Shown piece by piece: positions 25,127 to 33,788 of a stretch of DNA of 64,000 nucleotides. This stretch comes from Thalassotalea euphylliae. Its GTDB lineage: Bacteria > Pseudomonadota > Gammaproteobacteria > Enterobacterales > Alteromonadaceae. The notes under the pieces were generated by a model, which worked only from the letters and a program-made list of their open reading frames with translations, ran no database searches and had not been told where the DNA came from. Within the stretch, counting starts at the first letter, position 1, and every line of letters starts with the position of its first letter. The translations under genes were made by a program, and so were the position numbers. The stretch covers positions 930,001-994,000 of the forward strand of contig NZ_QUOU01000001.1 of the NCBI RefSeq assembly GCF_003390335.1. The letters are read 5' to 3'.

Positions 25127-27859
25127 ATGCAATTAACAAACCTATTTAAAATAAGTGCAGTTTCAGCTGCCTTGGTACTAGCCGGTTGTGGCGGTGATAT
25201 TGAACTTTCTTCAAATGTTGATAACTCAGTAGGTGACACTAACATCACCAACCCAGCACCAACTAACCCTGACACTGGTGTTGATTTACCGGGTATCCCT
25301 TCTTCTTCATTATCAGCTGAAGTAAGTGCAGCAGTAGGTTTTGACGTTCAAGTACAAGTGATTGATGGTCAAGTGTCTGAAAATACGACACTAGCTAAAT
25401 CAGACGGCAGCAAGCCAGTATTTTACGCCATTAGTGGTGCGTTAGAAGTTGAAGCAGGCGCAACCTTAACGATTGAAGAAGGTACAGTATTATTTGGCCA
25501 ATCAGGTAATGATTACGTTGTCGTTCATCGTGATGCACAAATCATGGCGGAAGGTACGCGCCAAGAGCCGATTATCTTCACTTCTTTACAAGATGTTAAA
25601 GGTGAAGAAGCTACTGCTGGCCAATGGGGCGGTATTGTTATTCTAGGTAATGCGCCATCTAACAAGTGTCCTTCAGACGGTTCTGACTGTGCTCTGCAAG
25701 TTGAAGGTGTTGCTGAGGGTGCAGTATTTGGTGGTACTGACTGGGAAGATAATTCAGGTGTACTTAAGTACGTTGTTGTTAAGTTCGCTGGTTTTGAAAT
25801 TGCACCTGATAACGAGCTAAATGGTGTGACATTCGGTGGTGTTGGTTCAGGTACTACCGTTGATTTCTTACAAGTTCACGCGAATGCAGATGACGGTGTT
25901 GAGTTCTTCGGTGGTGCGGTAGATGTTAAACACTTAGTGTTAACCGGTAACCGCGACGACAGCATCGACTGGGATAACGGTTTCCGTGGTCGCATGCAGC
26001 ACATTTTCGTACAGCACGCAGCGAATGCAGGCGAAGCTAACCGCGCAATCGAAGCAGATAACGACGGTTCAACGCCAGACAAAGAGCCAATGTCTAACCC
26101 AACTATTGCTAACATGACAATTATGGGTAACAACTTCGACACGGCTGATAAAGATTCTGAAGGTATCTACTTACGCGAAGGTACTTCAGCAAAAATTTAC
26201 AACGCAGTAGTAACAGGCCCGTCTGAGATGGGTGAGTGTTTAGAATTTGAAGCAGGTCAAACTGTGACTAATGCCGAGTCTGGTGCCATTGTCATGCAAA
26301 ACAGCACCATGGCATGTACTAACGGCGAAAACTTCAAAAACGCAGGTGATTTTGATCTAGCTGCTTGGTTTACTGCGGAGCCTTCAAACGCTGTAAGTTC
26401 ATCAATTTTAGTTGATGAAAACGGTGTACCTAGTGCGCAGTCTCCGCTATTGGGTGCAGGTCAAGATCCAGCGGCAATTGATACTTGGTTTGATTCAACC
26501 GATTACCAAGGTGCTTTCGACGGTACTAACGACTGGCGTCAAGGTTGGGCATTCGGCTTCGGTGGTGGTGTTATTACTGCACCAGCTGAGCAAGAAGGTT
26601 GTCCTACAGGTACTACGGCGATTGCACCGGTTGCAGGTAACACAACCTGTGAAATTTCAGGCACTATCACTTCTGACTTAACGCTAACGTCTGGCAACTT
26701 ATACGCATTAGACGGCCCGGTATTCGTGGGCAACGACAAAGCTGATTCAGCAACTTTAACAATTGAAGCTGGTACAACCGTTTTTGGCCGCTCTGGTGGT
26801 GACTACATTGTGGTTAGCCGTGATTCAAAAATTGAAGCACTAGGCTCAGCAGCAAATCCAATTACCTTTACTTCTAGCCAAGACGTTAATGGCGAAGCGA
26901 CTGGCTCTGGCCAATGGGGCGGTATGGTTATCTTGGGTAACGCGCCTTCAAACAAGTGTCCATCTGACGGCTCTGACTGTGCACTGCAAGTAGAAGGTGT
27001 CGAAGAAGGTGCTGTATTCGGTGGTGCTGATACTACTGAGAACTGGGAAGATAACTCAGGTACCTTACGCTACGTTGTAGTTAAGCACGCTGGTTTTGAA
27101 ATCGCACCAGATAACGAGTTAAACGGTATTACCTTCGGCGGTGTAGGTTCAGGTACAACCGTTGAGTACATCCAAGTACACGAAAATGCAGATGACGGTG
27201 TTGAATTCTTCGGTGGTGCAGTTAACGCGAAATACGTGGTACTAACATCAAACAAAGATGACTCAGTTGACTGGGACAACGGTTACCGCGGTAACATGCA
27301 GTACGTTCTTGTTAAGCACGATGAAAACGGCGGCGAAGCTAACCGTGCAATCGAAGCTGACAACGATGGTTCAAACCCAAGCAAGCAACCTCAGTCAAAT
27401 CCAACGATTGCTAACATGACCATTATTGGTAACAGCTTTGATACTGCTGACAAAGACTCTGAAGGTATTTACTTACGTGAAGGTACTCGCGCTCAACTTC
27501 ACAACTTTGTTGTCACTAACGCAGCAGGTGAGTGTTTAGAGCTAGAAGCAGGTACAACGGTTGACCAAGCAATCGCTGGCGACACAGTAATTACTAACTC
27601 AGTATTTGCTTGTAGCGAAAACTTCAAGAGCCAAGACAGCTCATCAGGTGCATTTGACCTAATGGATTGGGTATTAAATGTTAACGCTGATAACAGCACA
27701 GAAGCTGGCGTAGCAGACGTTGTTAACGGTATCTACACTATCGACACAACCACACCATACAGCTTCGGTTCACACCCGTTCTTCGACAACGCTAACCACA
27801 TCGGCGCGGTATCAGAAGACAACGATTGGACTGCAGGATGGACTGTTGGTCTAGAGTAA
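25127..27859 (+). CDS. Large lipoprotein with duplicated parallel beta-helix domain
   Basis: A 910-residue predicted surface lipoprotein: lipobox LAGC with the Cys at residue 21, a Thr/Asn/Pro-rich tether, then two homologous halves of about 430 residues. Each half carries GQWGG.VILGNAPSN, a CPSDGSDCALQVEGV Cys pair, GFEIAPDNELNG.TFGG, ADDGVEFFGGAV and DSEGIYLREGT. The short repeating strands and Asp/Asn/Gly turns suggest a right-handed beta-helix, perhaps binding metal. No catalytic motif was seen. It lies upstream of a TonB-dependent receptor and behind a Pho box, so it may be that receptor's surface partner. The function is inferred. Confidence 0.8.
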   Translation: MQLTNLFKISAVSAALVLAGCGGDIELSSNVDNSVGDTNITNPAPTNPDTGVDLPGIPSSSLSAEVSAAVGFDVQVQVIDGQVSENTTLAKSDGSKPVFYAISGALEVEAGATLTIEEGTVLFGQSGNDYVVVHRDAQIMAEGTRQEPIIFTSLQDVKGEEATAGQWGGIVILGNAPSNKCPSDGSDCALQVEGVAEGAVFGGTDWEDNSGVLKYVVVKFAGFEIAPDNELNGVTFGGVGSGTTVDFLQVHANADDGVEFFGGAVDVKHLVLTGNRDDSIDWDNGFRGRMQHIFVQHAANAGEANRAIEADNDGSTPDKEPMSNPTIANMTIMGNNFDTADKDSEGIYLREGTSAKIYNAVVTGPSEMGECLEFEAGQTVTNAESGAIVMQNSTMACTNGENFKNAGDFDLAAWFTAEPSNAVSSSILVDENGVPSAQSPLLGAGQDPAAIDTWFDSTDYQGAFDGTNDWRQGWAFGFGGGVITAPAEQEGCPTGTTAIAPVAGNTTCEISGTITSDLTLTSGNLYALDGPVFVGNDKADSATLTIEAGTTVFGRSGGDYIVVSRDSKIEALGSAANPITFTSSQDVNGEATGSGQWGGMVILGNAPSNKCPSDGSDCALQVEGVEEGAVFGGADTTENWEDNSGTLRYVVVKHAGFEIAPDNELNGITFGGVGSGTTVEYIQVHENADDGVEFFGGAVNAKYVVLTSNKDDSVDWDNGYRGNMQYVLVKHDENGGEANRAIEADNDGSNPSKQPQSNPTIANMTIIGNSFDTADKDSEGIYLREGTRAQLHNFVVTNAAGECLELEAGTTVDQAIAGDTVITNSVFACSENFKSQDSSSGAFDLMDWVLNVNADNSTEAGVADVVNGIYTIDTTTPYSFGSHPFFDNANHIGAVSEDNDWTAGWTVGLE

Positions 27860-27902
27860 TCTGAGCCCCATCAATGAATAACGATTTGATGAGATAAGTG
27901 AT

Positions 27903-27931
27903 TGCCGCCAGCGCTCAGTTGGCGGCATTTT
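27903..27931 (+). terminator. Terminator-like hairpin between lipoprotein and TonB receptor genes
   Basis: TGCCGCCA / TGGCGGCA (8-bp perfect stem, 9-nt loop) followed by TTTTAT. With no clear promoter before the receptor gene, it may act as a leaky terminator giving less receptor than lipoprotein. A second hairpin, CTGACC/GGTCAG at 27973-27998, lies just before the receptor ribosome-binding site. Confidence 0.65.
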
Positions 27932-28018
27932 ATCTTAGCCTGAACTCTCTACTCTCAGTATCCATTTAGCAACTGACCAACAAGCATTAGCAGGTCAGCC
28001 ATTCTAAAGAGGTTTGAA

Positions 28019-30697
28019 ATGAACACGAATATTAAGCGCTTTGGATTATCAAGTTTAGCTGTGGCGGTATTGTCTGGCTTAGCTGGTGTTCAAGCGACGG
28101 CACAGGAAGCTGACGAAGCAGCGGCAATAGAGGAAGTCGTTGTCAAAGTCAGTCGTTTAAAAGGTACCGCCAGTGCGGTAATAGAAGAACGTAAAAACCA
28201 AGCGTTCGTCGCCGACATCTTAGGTGCCGAGCAAATTTCACGAACAGGTGACAGCGACGCTGCCGCAGCTCTTCGACGTGTTACTGGCTTAACGCTAGTC
28301 GATGGCAAATTCATCTATGTTCGCGGTTTAGGTGAACGCTACTCAAGCACCACCTTAAACGGTGCTTCTGTACCATCGCCGGATCCAACACGTACTGTTA
28401 TTCCGCTGGATTTATTCCCGTCATCAATTATCGAATCATTATCGGTGCAAAAATCTTACTCACCATCAATGCAAGCGCATTTCGGTGGTGGTAACGTTGA
28501 TATCCGCTTAAAGTCGATTCCTTCGCAATTGGTTTTCAATATTGCTGGCAACATTGGTGGCAATACAGATAACAGTTCAAATGGTTTAACCTACGAGGGC
28601 GGTGGCGACGATTGGTACGGTATTGACGATGGTACTCGTGAAGCACCAGCAGCACTGCGCCAATTATGGAGTAACTTTGATGCGCTAGGCGAGTTATCAC
28701 AAGCTGATAATCGCGCGATTGCTGCTGATTTGTATAAAGACTATGACCCGCAATCAGAAGATCCAGATCCTGATGTCGGCTTAGATTTGACCTTAGGTAA
28801 CCGTTTCGATGCGGGTGATTTCCGCTACGGTTTCTTAACAGCGCTATCTTACGACAATGAGTGGCAAGTATCGGAGGAATATGAAGGTCAAGATTTCGTA
28901 CTTCGCCCTGACGGCTCATTCGATTTAGTGCGTGGTTTTGACGATGTGGTGTCAACTGAGCACTCGGTTAAATGGTCAGGCATGTTCAACTTAGGTATTG
29001 AATACTTGCGTGATCACAAGTTAGATTTTAGCTCAATCATCTTGCATGACACTAAAGACCAAATCAAAGACAAGCTAGGTAACACCAACAATGTATTGTT
29101 GACTGACGGATTACGTGTTCGCGATTCAGAAGTCACTTACGAAGAGCGTGAGCTGATTGTTAACCAATTGCGCGGTACCCATACTTTCCCTGAGCTGAAC
29201 TTCTTGGGCATTGACTGGATGTATTCAGACTCACGCTCAAATCGTTATGCACCGGGTAATATTTCAACTCGCTATATTTTAGCGGACGAAAATGAAGACG
29301 GTGTCTTCGATTTAGAAAACGAAAGTTCATTGCGTAATGCGACAACTGCCTCTCGTTATACTTTCCAAAACCTAGATGATGATGCTGAAAACGTATTCGT
29401 TAATGTGTCGCTACCGCTAACGTTCGACACAACTGAGGTTGAACTAAAGGCGGGTGCAAATTACATCGAGAAAACGCGTCAAGCATTTGCCCGTCGTATT
29501 GATGTCAATACACTAGCGTTTAACGGCCTTGATTTATCCGGTTTTGAGATGAACGAGATCTTAACTGACGATGTTGTTTTAAATCAGCCGTTAAATGGTA
29601 CGGAGCAAATTATTCGTGACACCTCGGTGGCGGGTGATGATTACTTATCAGCGCAGAAGATTGATGCTTACTACTTTGAAGCAGATGTATTCTTTGACAA
29701 CACATGGCGTTTAAGCGGCGGTGTGCGTTGGGAAGACTTCCGCCAAGTGGTTGCGCCACTTGACCCTGCAACGGGTCAGTTTGATTTACCAGCTGAGCCT
29801 ACGGTAGAAGATTTAGCAGCTTTAGCATTCCAAGAAGATGATGTGTTTGGCGCACTAGCGTTAACCTATATTCTTGATGAAACCATGCAATTCCGCGCAT
29901 CTTACGGTGAAACAACTATTCGCCCTGATATTCGTGAAGTCGCACCAGCAACCTATATTGACCCGCTAACAGAGTTCCCTATCGGTGGTACACCTTCGGT
30001 ACGCAGCACAAAGGTGAAAAACTACGATTTACGCTGGGAATGGTACTTAGACACAGGTGAAAACCTATCGGTAGGTTTATTCTACAAAGATATGACTGAC
30101 CCGATTGAGTCTGTGCAATCACCAGCGCAAGATGGTCCTCCGCTTATTCGTATCGCCAATGCGGAAGAGGGGGAAGTATATGGTGTTGAGGTTGAGTTCA
30201 TGAAAGACTTTGCCTTCATTCACAATTTGTGGGGCGACTTTATGGGCGGTATTGGTAACGATATTTTCTTGTCAGGTAACGTAACGCTATCTGATTCAGA
30301 GATTCAAATCGATACACAAAAAGTGGTTGAGCAAACCGGTGTTTCGACATCAATTACCAACCCAACACGCCGTATGACGGGTCATTCTGAATACGTGGTT
30401 AACCTTAATCTTGGTTACGATCATCCAAATGGTAACCACACAGTTAACTTAGCGTACAACGTGTTTGGTGAGCGTATTATCATCCCTGGTATTGATGATA
30501 AAGATGACTCATATGAGCAACCATTCCACTCGTTAGACTTGGTTTACACTTTCTATCCAACCTTCTCAACACAGTTGAAATTTAAAGTGCAAAACCTGCT
30601 TGATGAAGAAAAAGAAATTGAATTTGATAACACCTTATTGCGCAGCGAAACTCGTGGTATTGGTTTTGATGTTCAATTTAAGTGGGAATTCGATTAG
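28019..30697 (+). CDS. TonB-dependent outer-membrane receptor
   Basis: An 892-residue receptor with a signal peptide (about residues 1-29), a TonB-box-like IEEVVVKVSR, a plug domain (AAALRRVTGLTLVDGKFIYVRGLGERYSSTTLNG) and a long beta-barrel with alternating aromatic strands to the C-terminus (GFDVQFKWEFD). It imports an unknown ligand using TonB energy. It follows the beta-helix lipoprotein gene and shares its Pho-box region, so a phosphorus-containing ligand is a reasonable guess. The TonB2-type system at 37.4-42.6 kb may energise it. AAAGAGG precedes the ATG. Confidence 0.93.
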   Translation: MNTNIKRFGLSSLAVAVLSGLAGVQATAQEADEAAAIEEVVVKVSRLKGTASAVIEERKNQAFVADILGAEQISRTGDSDAAAALRRVTGLTLVDGKFIYVRGLGERYSSTTLNGASVPSPDPTRTVIPLDLFPSSIIESLSVQKSYSPSMQAHFGGGNVDIRLKSIPSQLVFNIAGNIGGNTDNSSNGLTYEGGGDDWYGIDDGTREAPAALRQLWSNFDALGELSQADNRAIAADLYKDYDPQSEDPDPDVGLDLTLGNRFDAGDFRYGFLTALSYDNEWQVSEEYEGQDFVLRPDGSFDLVRGFDDVVSTEHSVKWSGMFNLGIEYLRDHKLDFSSIILHDTKDQIKDKLGNTNNVLLTDGLRVRDSEVTYEERELIVNQLRGTHTFPELNFLGIDWMYSDSRSNRYAPGNISTRYILADENEDGVFDLENESSLRNATTASRYTFQNLDDDAENVFVNVSLPLTFDTTEVELKAGANYIEKTRQAFARRIDVNTLAFNGLDLSGFEMNEILTDDVVLNQPLNGTEQIIRDTSVAGDDYLSAQKIDAYYFEADVFFDNTWRLSGGVRWEDFRQVVAPLDPATGQFDLPAEPTVEDLAALAFQEDDVFGALALTYILDETMQFRASYGETTIRPDIREVAPATYIDPLTEFPIGGTPSVRSTKVKNYDLRWEWYLDTGENLSVGLFYKDMTDPIESVQSPAQDGPPLIRIANAEEGEVYGVEVEFMKDFAFIHNLWGDFMGGIGNDIFLSGNVTLSDSEIQIDTQKVVEQTGVSTSITNPTRRMTGHSEYVVNLNLGYDHPNGNHTVNLAYNVFGERIIIPGIDDKDDSYEQPFHSLDLVYTFYPTFSTQLKFKVQNLLDEEKEIEFDNTLLRSETRGIGFDVQFKWEFD

Positions 30698-30721
30698 CCT
30701 TCTCAACCCAATCCATTTTCT

Positions 30722-30747
30722 AAAGGCGACCATAGGTCGCCTTTTTT
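30722..30747 (+). terminator. Rho-independent terminator after TonB receptor gene
   Basis: GGCGACC / GGTCGCC with an ATA loop, flanked by A's and followed by six T. Confidence 0.9.
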
Positions 30748-30786
30748 ATGTGTTGTAAATAATGCAAATTGTCTGCTCATATCAAT

Positions 30787-30806
30787 ACCGCAAGAAATAT
30801 CAAAAA
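30787..30806 (+). repeat. 20-bp promoter repeat, copy 1 (upstream of SRPBCC-AraC operon)
   Basis: ACCGCAAGAAATATCAAAAA, identical to 32439-32458. It ends 76 bp before the SRPBCC gene. The same sequence lies at a similar distance before the SDR gene, so it is probably a regulator-binding site, most simply for the AraC-type protein encoded between the two copies. Confidence 0.7.
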
Positions 30807-30882
30807 TTAAGTCCGAAGAATCTTTACAGTAACGCTATTAGCTAAGGCTAGTTAGATTTTATTTAACGCGTAAGGAGTTACT

Positions 30883-31380
30883 ATGAAGATTACCAAATCA
30901 GTTACCATCAACAAGTCGGCTGAACAAGTGTGGCACTTGGTTGCCCATCAGTTTGATAAAGCACACTTATGGATGGGACCAATTCCTCATTCAGCCGCTA
31001 TTGGGGCGGGCGACAGTGAGCTAGGCGCACCAATGCAAGGGCGAATGTGTGATCTGAGTAAGAACCCAAATGGTGCCAAAGTGAAAGAGGTGATTACCCA
31101 GTTTAGTGAGCAAAACAAAACCATTTCATTTGACGTGTTACCGGTAAACAACCCTGCAATTGTGCCGCTTAAACAAAACCATGTGCAAATGTCAGTGCGT
31201 GCAGTTAACAGCACTAGTTGCCAAGTAATTTGGACAGCATCGCCACAACTTAAAATATTGGCTTACCCGTTTTATCCGCTGCTAAGACTGATCTTTCCTG
31301 TCGCTTTTGGCAAACTACTGGCGGGTCTAAAAGATTACGCCGAAAATGAGTTAGCCGACAATGACGCGCTTTTGGTTTAA
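30883..31380 (+). CDS. SRPBCC-fold (START/Bet v1-like) protein
   Basis: A 165-residue protein with the start typical of SRPBCC ligand-binding proteins (ITKSVTINKSAEQVWHLVAHQFDKAHLWM) and a C-terminal helix (GKLLAGLKDYAEN). It probably binds a small hydrophobic molecule; no enzyme activity can be named. AAGGAG lies 6 bp before the ATG. An AraC/GyrI regulator gene follows after 21 bp, so the two form an operon. Confidence 0.78.
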   Translation: MKITKSVTINKSAEQVWHLVAHQFDKAHLWMGPIPHSAAIGAGDSELGAPMQGRMCDLSKNPNGAKVKEVITQFSEQNKTISFDVLPVNNPAIVPLKQNHVQMSVRAVNSTSCQVIWTASPQLKILAYPFYPLLRLIFPVAFGKLLAGLKDYAENELADNDALLV

Positions 31381-31401
31381 CACGAACAACAGGACAAGGT
31401 T

Positions 31402-32256
31402 ATGCAGCGATTTTTTAACAGTATCGACTATATCGAGCAGCACTTAGATGAGAAAATCAGTGTTCATCAGATCGCTGCTGCTGCGCACTATTCCACCTAT
31501 CATTACAGCAGGGTATTTAAAGCATTGGTTGGAGACACACCGAAAGAGTATTTGCGCAAGCGCCGATTAACAATGGCGGCGCGCCGATTACTCACCGAAG
31601 AAGTTGGCATATTGGAGTTAGCGTTAGATTGTCAGTTTGACTCACAAGAAGCATTTACACGCGCCTTTAAAGCACAATTTAACATCACGCCAGCCCAGTA
31701 TCGCAAAATCAATGAGCCGTTTCGTCTTTTGTACAAGCAGCCGTTTAGTGAAAGCGAATTAGATTATCTGCAAAACAACCTCACTATGGCGCCGGAAATT
31801 ATTGACCAGCCGGCGATGAAAATTGTCGGCATTGCTAGCCAGTATGATGATGGCGCCTTGAGTTTACCTAAACTTTGGTCGGCATTTGCCCCTTATCGCA
31901 ACAGCATTCCTAACCGGGTCGGTACTGATTTTTTTGGCATTTACGAAGCCTATGAAGAAACTGAAGATAACACGACGTTTGTCTATATTTGCGCGGCGCA
32001 AGTGGCTAATTTTGGCGAAGTGCCAGAGGGCATGATCACCCGTGAATTGAGCGCGCAGCGATACGCAAGATTCACTCATATCGGGCCACTGGCTAAGCTT
32101 GAGGATACCCTGAGGTATATTTGGGGAAGCTGGTTACCAAAAAGTGACTATGAGTATGCAGAAAAACCAGACTTTGAATTATTGCCCGCGAGCTTTAATG
32201 ATGCAGATCCTAACAATAAAATTTATTTAAATATTCCCATTGTGCCCAAAGCCTAA
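31402..32256 (+). CDS. AraC-family regulator with GyrI-like effector domain
   Basis: A 284-residue protein. The N-terminal AraC DNA-binding domain (residues about 5-105) has two helix-turn-helices: KISVHQIAAAAHYSTYHYSR and ILELALDCQFDSQEAFTRAF. A GyrI-like small-molecule-binding domain follows (about 125-282), the arrangement of Rob/SoxS-related and multidrug-sensing activators. It is cotranscribed with the SRPBCC gene. A 20-bp repeat shared by its own promoter and that of the SDR gene is a likely binding site. Confidence 0.9.
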   Translation: MQRFFNSIDYIEQHLDEKISVHQIAAAAHYSTYHYSRVFKALVGDTPKEYLRKRRLTMAARRLLTEEVGILELALDCQFDSQEAFTRAFKAQFNITPAQYRKINEPFRLLYKQPFSESELDYLQNNLTMAPEIIDQPAMKIVGIASQYDDGALSLPKLWSAFAPYRNSIPNRVGTDFFGIYEAYEETEDNTTFVYICAAQVANFGEVPEGMITRELSAQRYARFTHIGPLAKLEDTLRYIWGSWLPKSDYEYAEKPDFELLPASFNDADPNNKIYLNIPIVPKA

Positions 32257-32438
32257 TGGTGAAACCTAAAAGCTATCCCTAGTGGCTGACCTGAAATAAT
32301 CGTTTTCGTCACTAGGTTTACGCCTCTTAACTTAAGCCTCTGACCTTCATCTCAGTATCTCGTCTTCTCGTATTAAGCCAACCTAATCGCTCAGTTGCAC
32401 TTAAATTTTGTGGTCGTTTTATCAAGGCAAATTTAAAG

Positions 32439-32458
32439 ACCGCAAGAAATATCAAAAA
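32439..32458 (+). repeat. 20-bp promoter repeat, copy 2 (upstream of SDR gene)
   Basis: Identical to 30787-30806 and in the same orientation, ending 87 bp before the SDR start. The neighbouring sequence has diverged, which argues for selection on the 20-mer rather than a recent duplication. Confidence 0.7.
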
Positions 32459-32545
32459 ACACAATCGACGATTGATTAATCTTATTGCCATTAAAGCACC
32501 TCGCTTTTTAGTTTTTATATTTAGATAAAGCTTTGGAGATTCAAC

Positions 32546-33502
32546 ATGATTAAAAGTGTACTTATAACTGGTGCAAATGCCGGCTTAGGTAAAGAAGCAG
32601 CGAAACAACTCGCTGCCAAGCCAGACATTGAAAAAATTTATCTAGGCTGTCGAAATAAAGAAAAAGCAAAGGCCGCGCAAACCGAGTTAGCGGCGTCAAC
32701 TGGCAGGAATATTTTCGAAATCTTACTTATCGATGTCAGCGATCTTAACTCTGTTCGTCAGGCAGTTAAGCGACTACCAGAAAGTATTGATGCCTTGGTT
32801 ATGAATGCCGGAGGCACTGGTGGTCGTCAATACGATCAACTAACCAGCGACGGTGTGACTAATATTTTCGCGGTGAATTTACTTGGCCATGCGCTGCTAA
32901 CTGAGCAGCTTATTGAAGCAGGAAAGCTTAAATATGCAGCCTTATATGCAGGCTCTGAGGCCGCTCGTGGGGTTGAAGAAATGGGCATGAAACGGCCAAA
33001 TTTGGCAACTTCATCGGTTGATGAATTTGCCGCGATTGCCAATGGTAGTTTATTTGAGGGCAGCCAGTTTAAAGGTAACAAAGATGCTACAGATCACTAT
33101 GGTTCAATCAAGTATATGGCAGCTATGTGGATGTCAGCAATGGCACGTCAGCACCCAAACCTTAGATTTATTACCATGAGTCCAGGGGCAACTGTTGGGA
33201 CTGACGGTTTTAATACCTTACCTTTCGTTAAGCAGCTAGTGATGAAAACCATGATGCGATTTATGCTGTTATTGGGCAAGGTGCACGGTATCGAAACTGG
33301 CGCTAAGCGCTATGTCGATGGCTTATTCAATAGCGAGTTCCGAAGCGGTGGGTTTTATGCAAGTTTACGCGGGTTAACAGGAGTTATTGGTGAGCAAGGC
33401 AGGCTATTTTCGGATATTGACAACCGAGACTTTCAAGACAATGCCTATCAAGCTGTACAGCAGTTAATTAGCTCCCCTAATTTAACTTTACCGAGTAAAT
33501 AA
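32546..33502 (+). CDS. Short-chain dehydrogenase/reductase (protochlorophyllide-reductase-like)
   Basis: A 318-residue NAD(P)-binding protein with the SDR glycine motif TGANAGLGKEAA at the N-terminus, the structural NAG motif (LVMNAGGTGG), and the catalytic Tyr-Lys pair in DHYGSIKYMAAMW. The substrate is unknown. It shares a 20-bp promoter element with the upstream SRPBCC-AraC operon. GGAG precedes the ATG. A small hairpin with T-run overlaps the stop codon. Confidence 0.88.
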   Translation: MIKSVLITGANAGLGKEAAKQLAAKPDIEKIYLGCRNKEKAKAAQTELAASTGRNIFEILLIDVSDLNSVRQAVKRLPESIDALVMNAGGTGGRQYDQLTSDGVTNIFAVNLLGHALLTEQLIEAGKLKYAALYAGSEAARGVEEMGMKRPNLATSSVDEFAAIANGSLFEGSQFKGNKDATDHYGSIKYMAAMWMSAMARQHPNLRFITMSPGATVGTDGFNTLPFVKQLVMKTMMRFMLLLGKVHGIETGAKRYVDGLFNSEFRSGGFYASLRGLTGVIGEQGRLFSDIDNRDFQDNAYQAVQQLISSPNLTLPSK

Positions 33503-33512
33503 CTCGCTTTTT
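33492..33512 (+). terminator. Weak terminator at the SDR stop codon
   Basis: CGAGT / ACTCG (5-bp stem) followed by CTTTTT. The stop codon lies in the hairpin. The stem is short, so confidence is modest. Confidence 0.4.
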
Positions 33513-33537
33513 GAGGCTAGACTTTCGATTTACTAAA

Positions 33538-33567
33538 CTTTTCATATGTAACCTTTTCATATGTAAC
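33538..33567 (+). repeat. 15-bp tandem direct repeat
   Basis: CTTTTCATATGTAAC occurs twice head-to-tail (33538-33552 and 33553-33567), each unit holding a CATATG palindrome. It lies about 220 bp upstream of the first metallo-beta-lactamase gene. It may be a duplicated operator or simple slippage. Confidence 0.5.
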
Positions 33568-33788
33568 AAAAGTGACGCGAATAAACGCTTGAAGTGCGTT
33601 ACCCAGGCATTAGTTTGAGTATATAGGGCTCATGAAATCTTTTATTTTGTTTCGCGTTGAGGGAATGGTGTATGTCATTTCACTTCTTAGTTATAACAAC
33701 TAATTCAATTCTTTTTTACACTCTTTAGTTTACTTTTGGTTGAGTGATAATTAAACTACACCGAATAGTTTACTTAAAGGGTTGTTCT

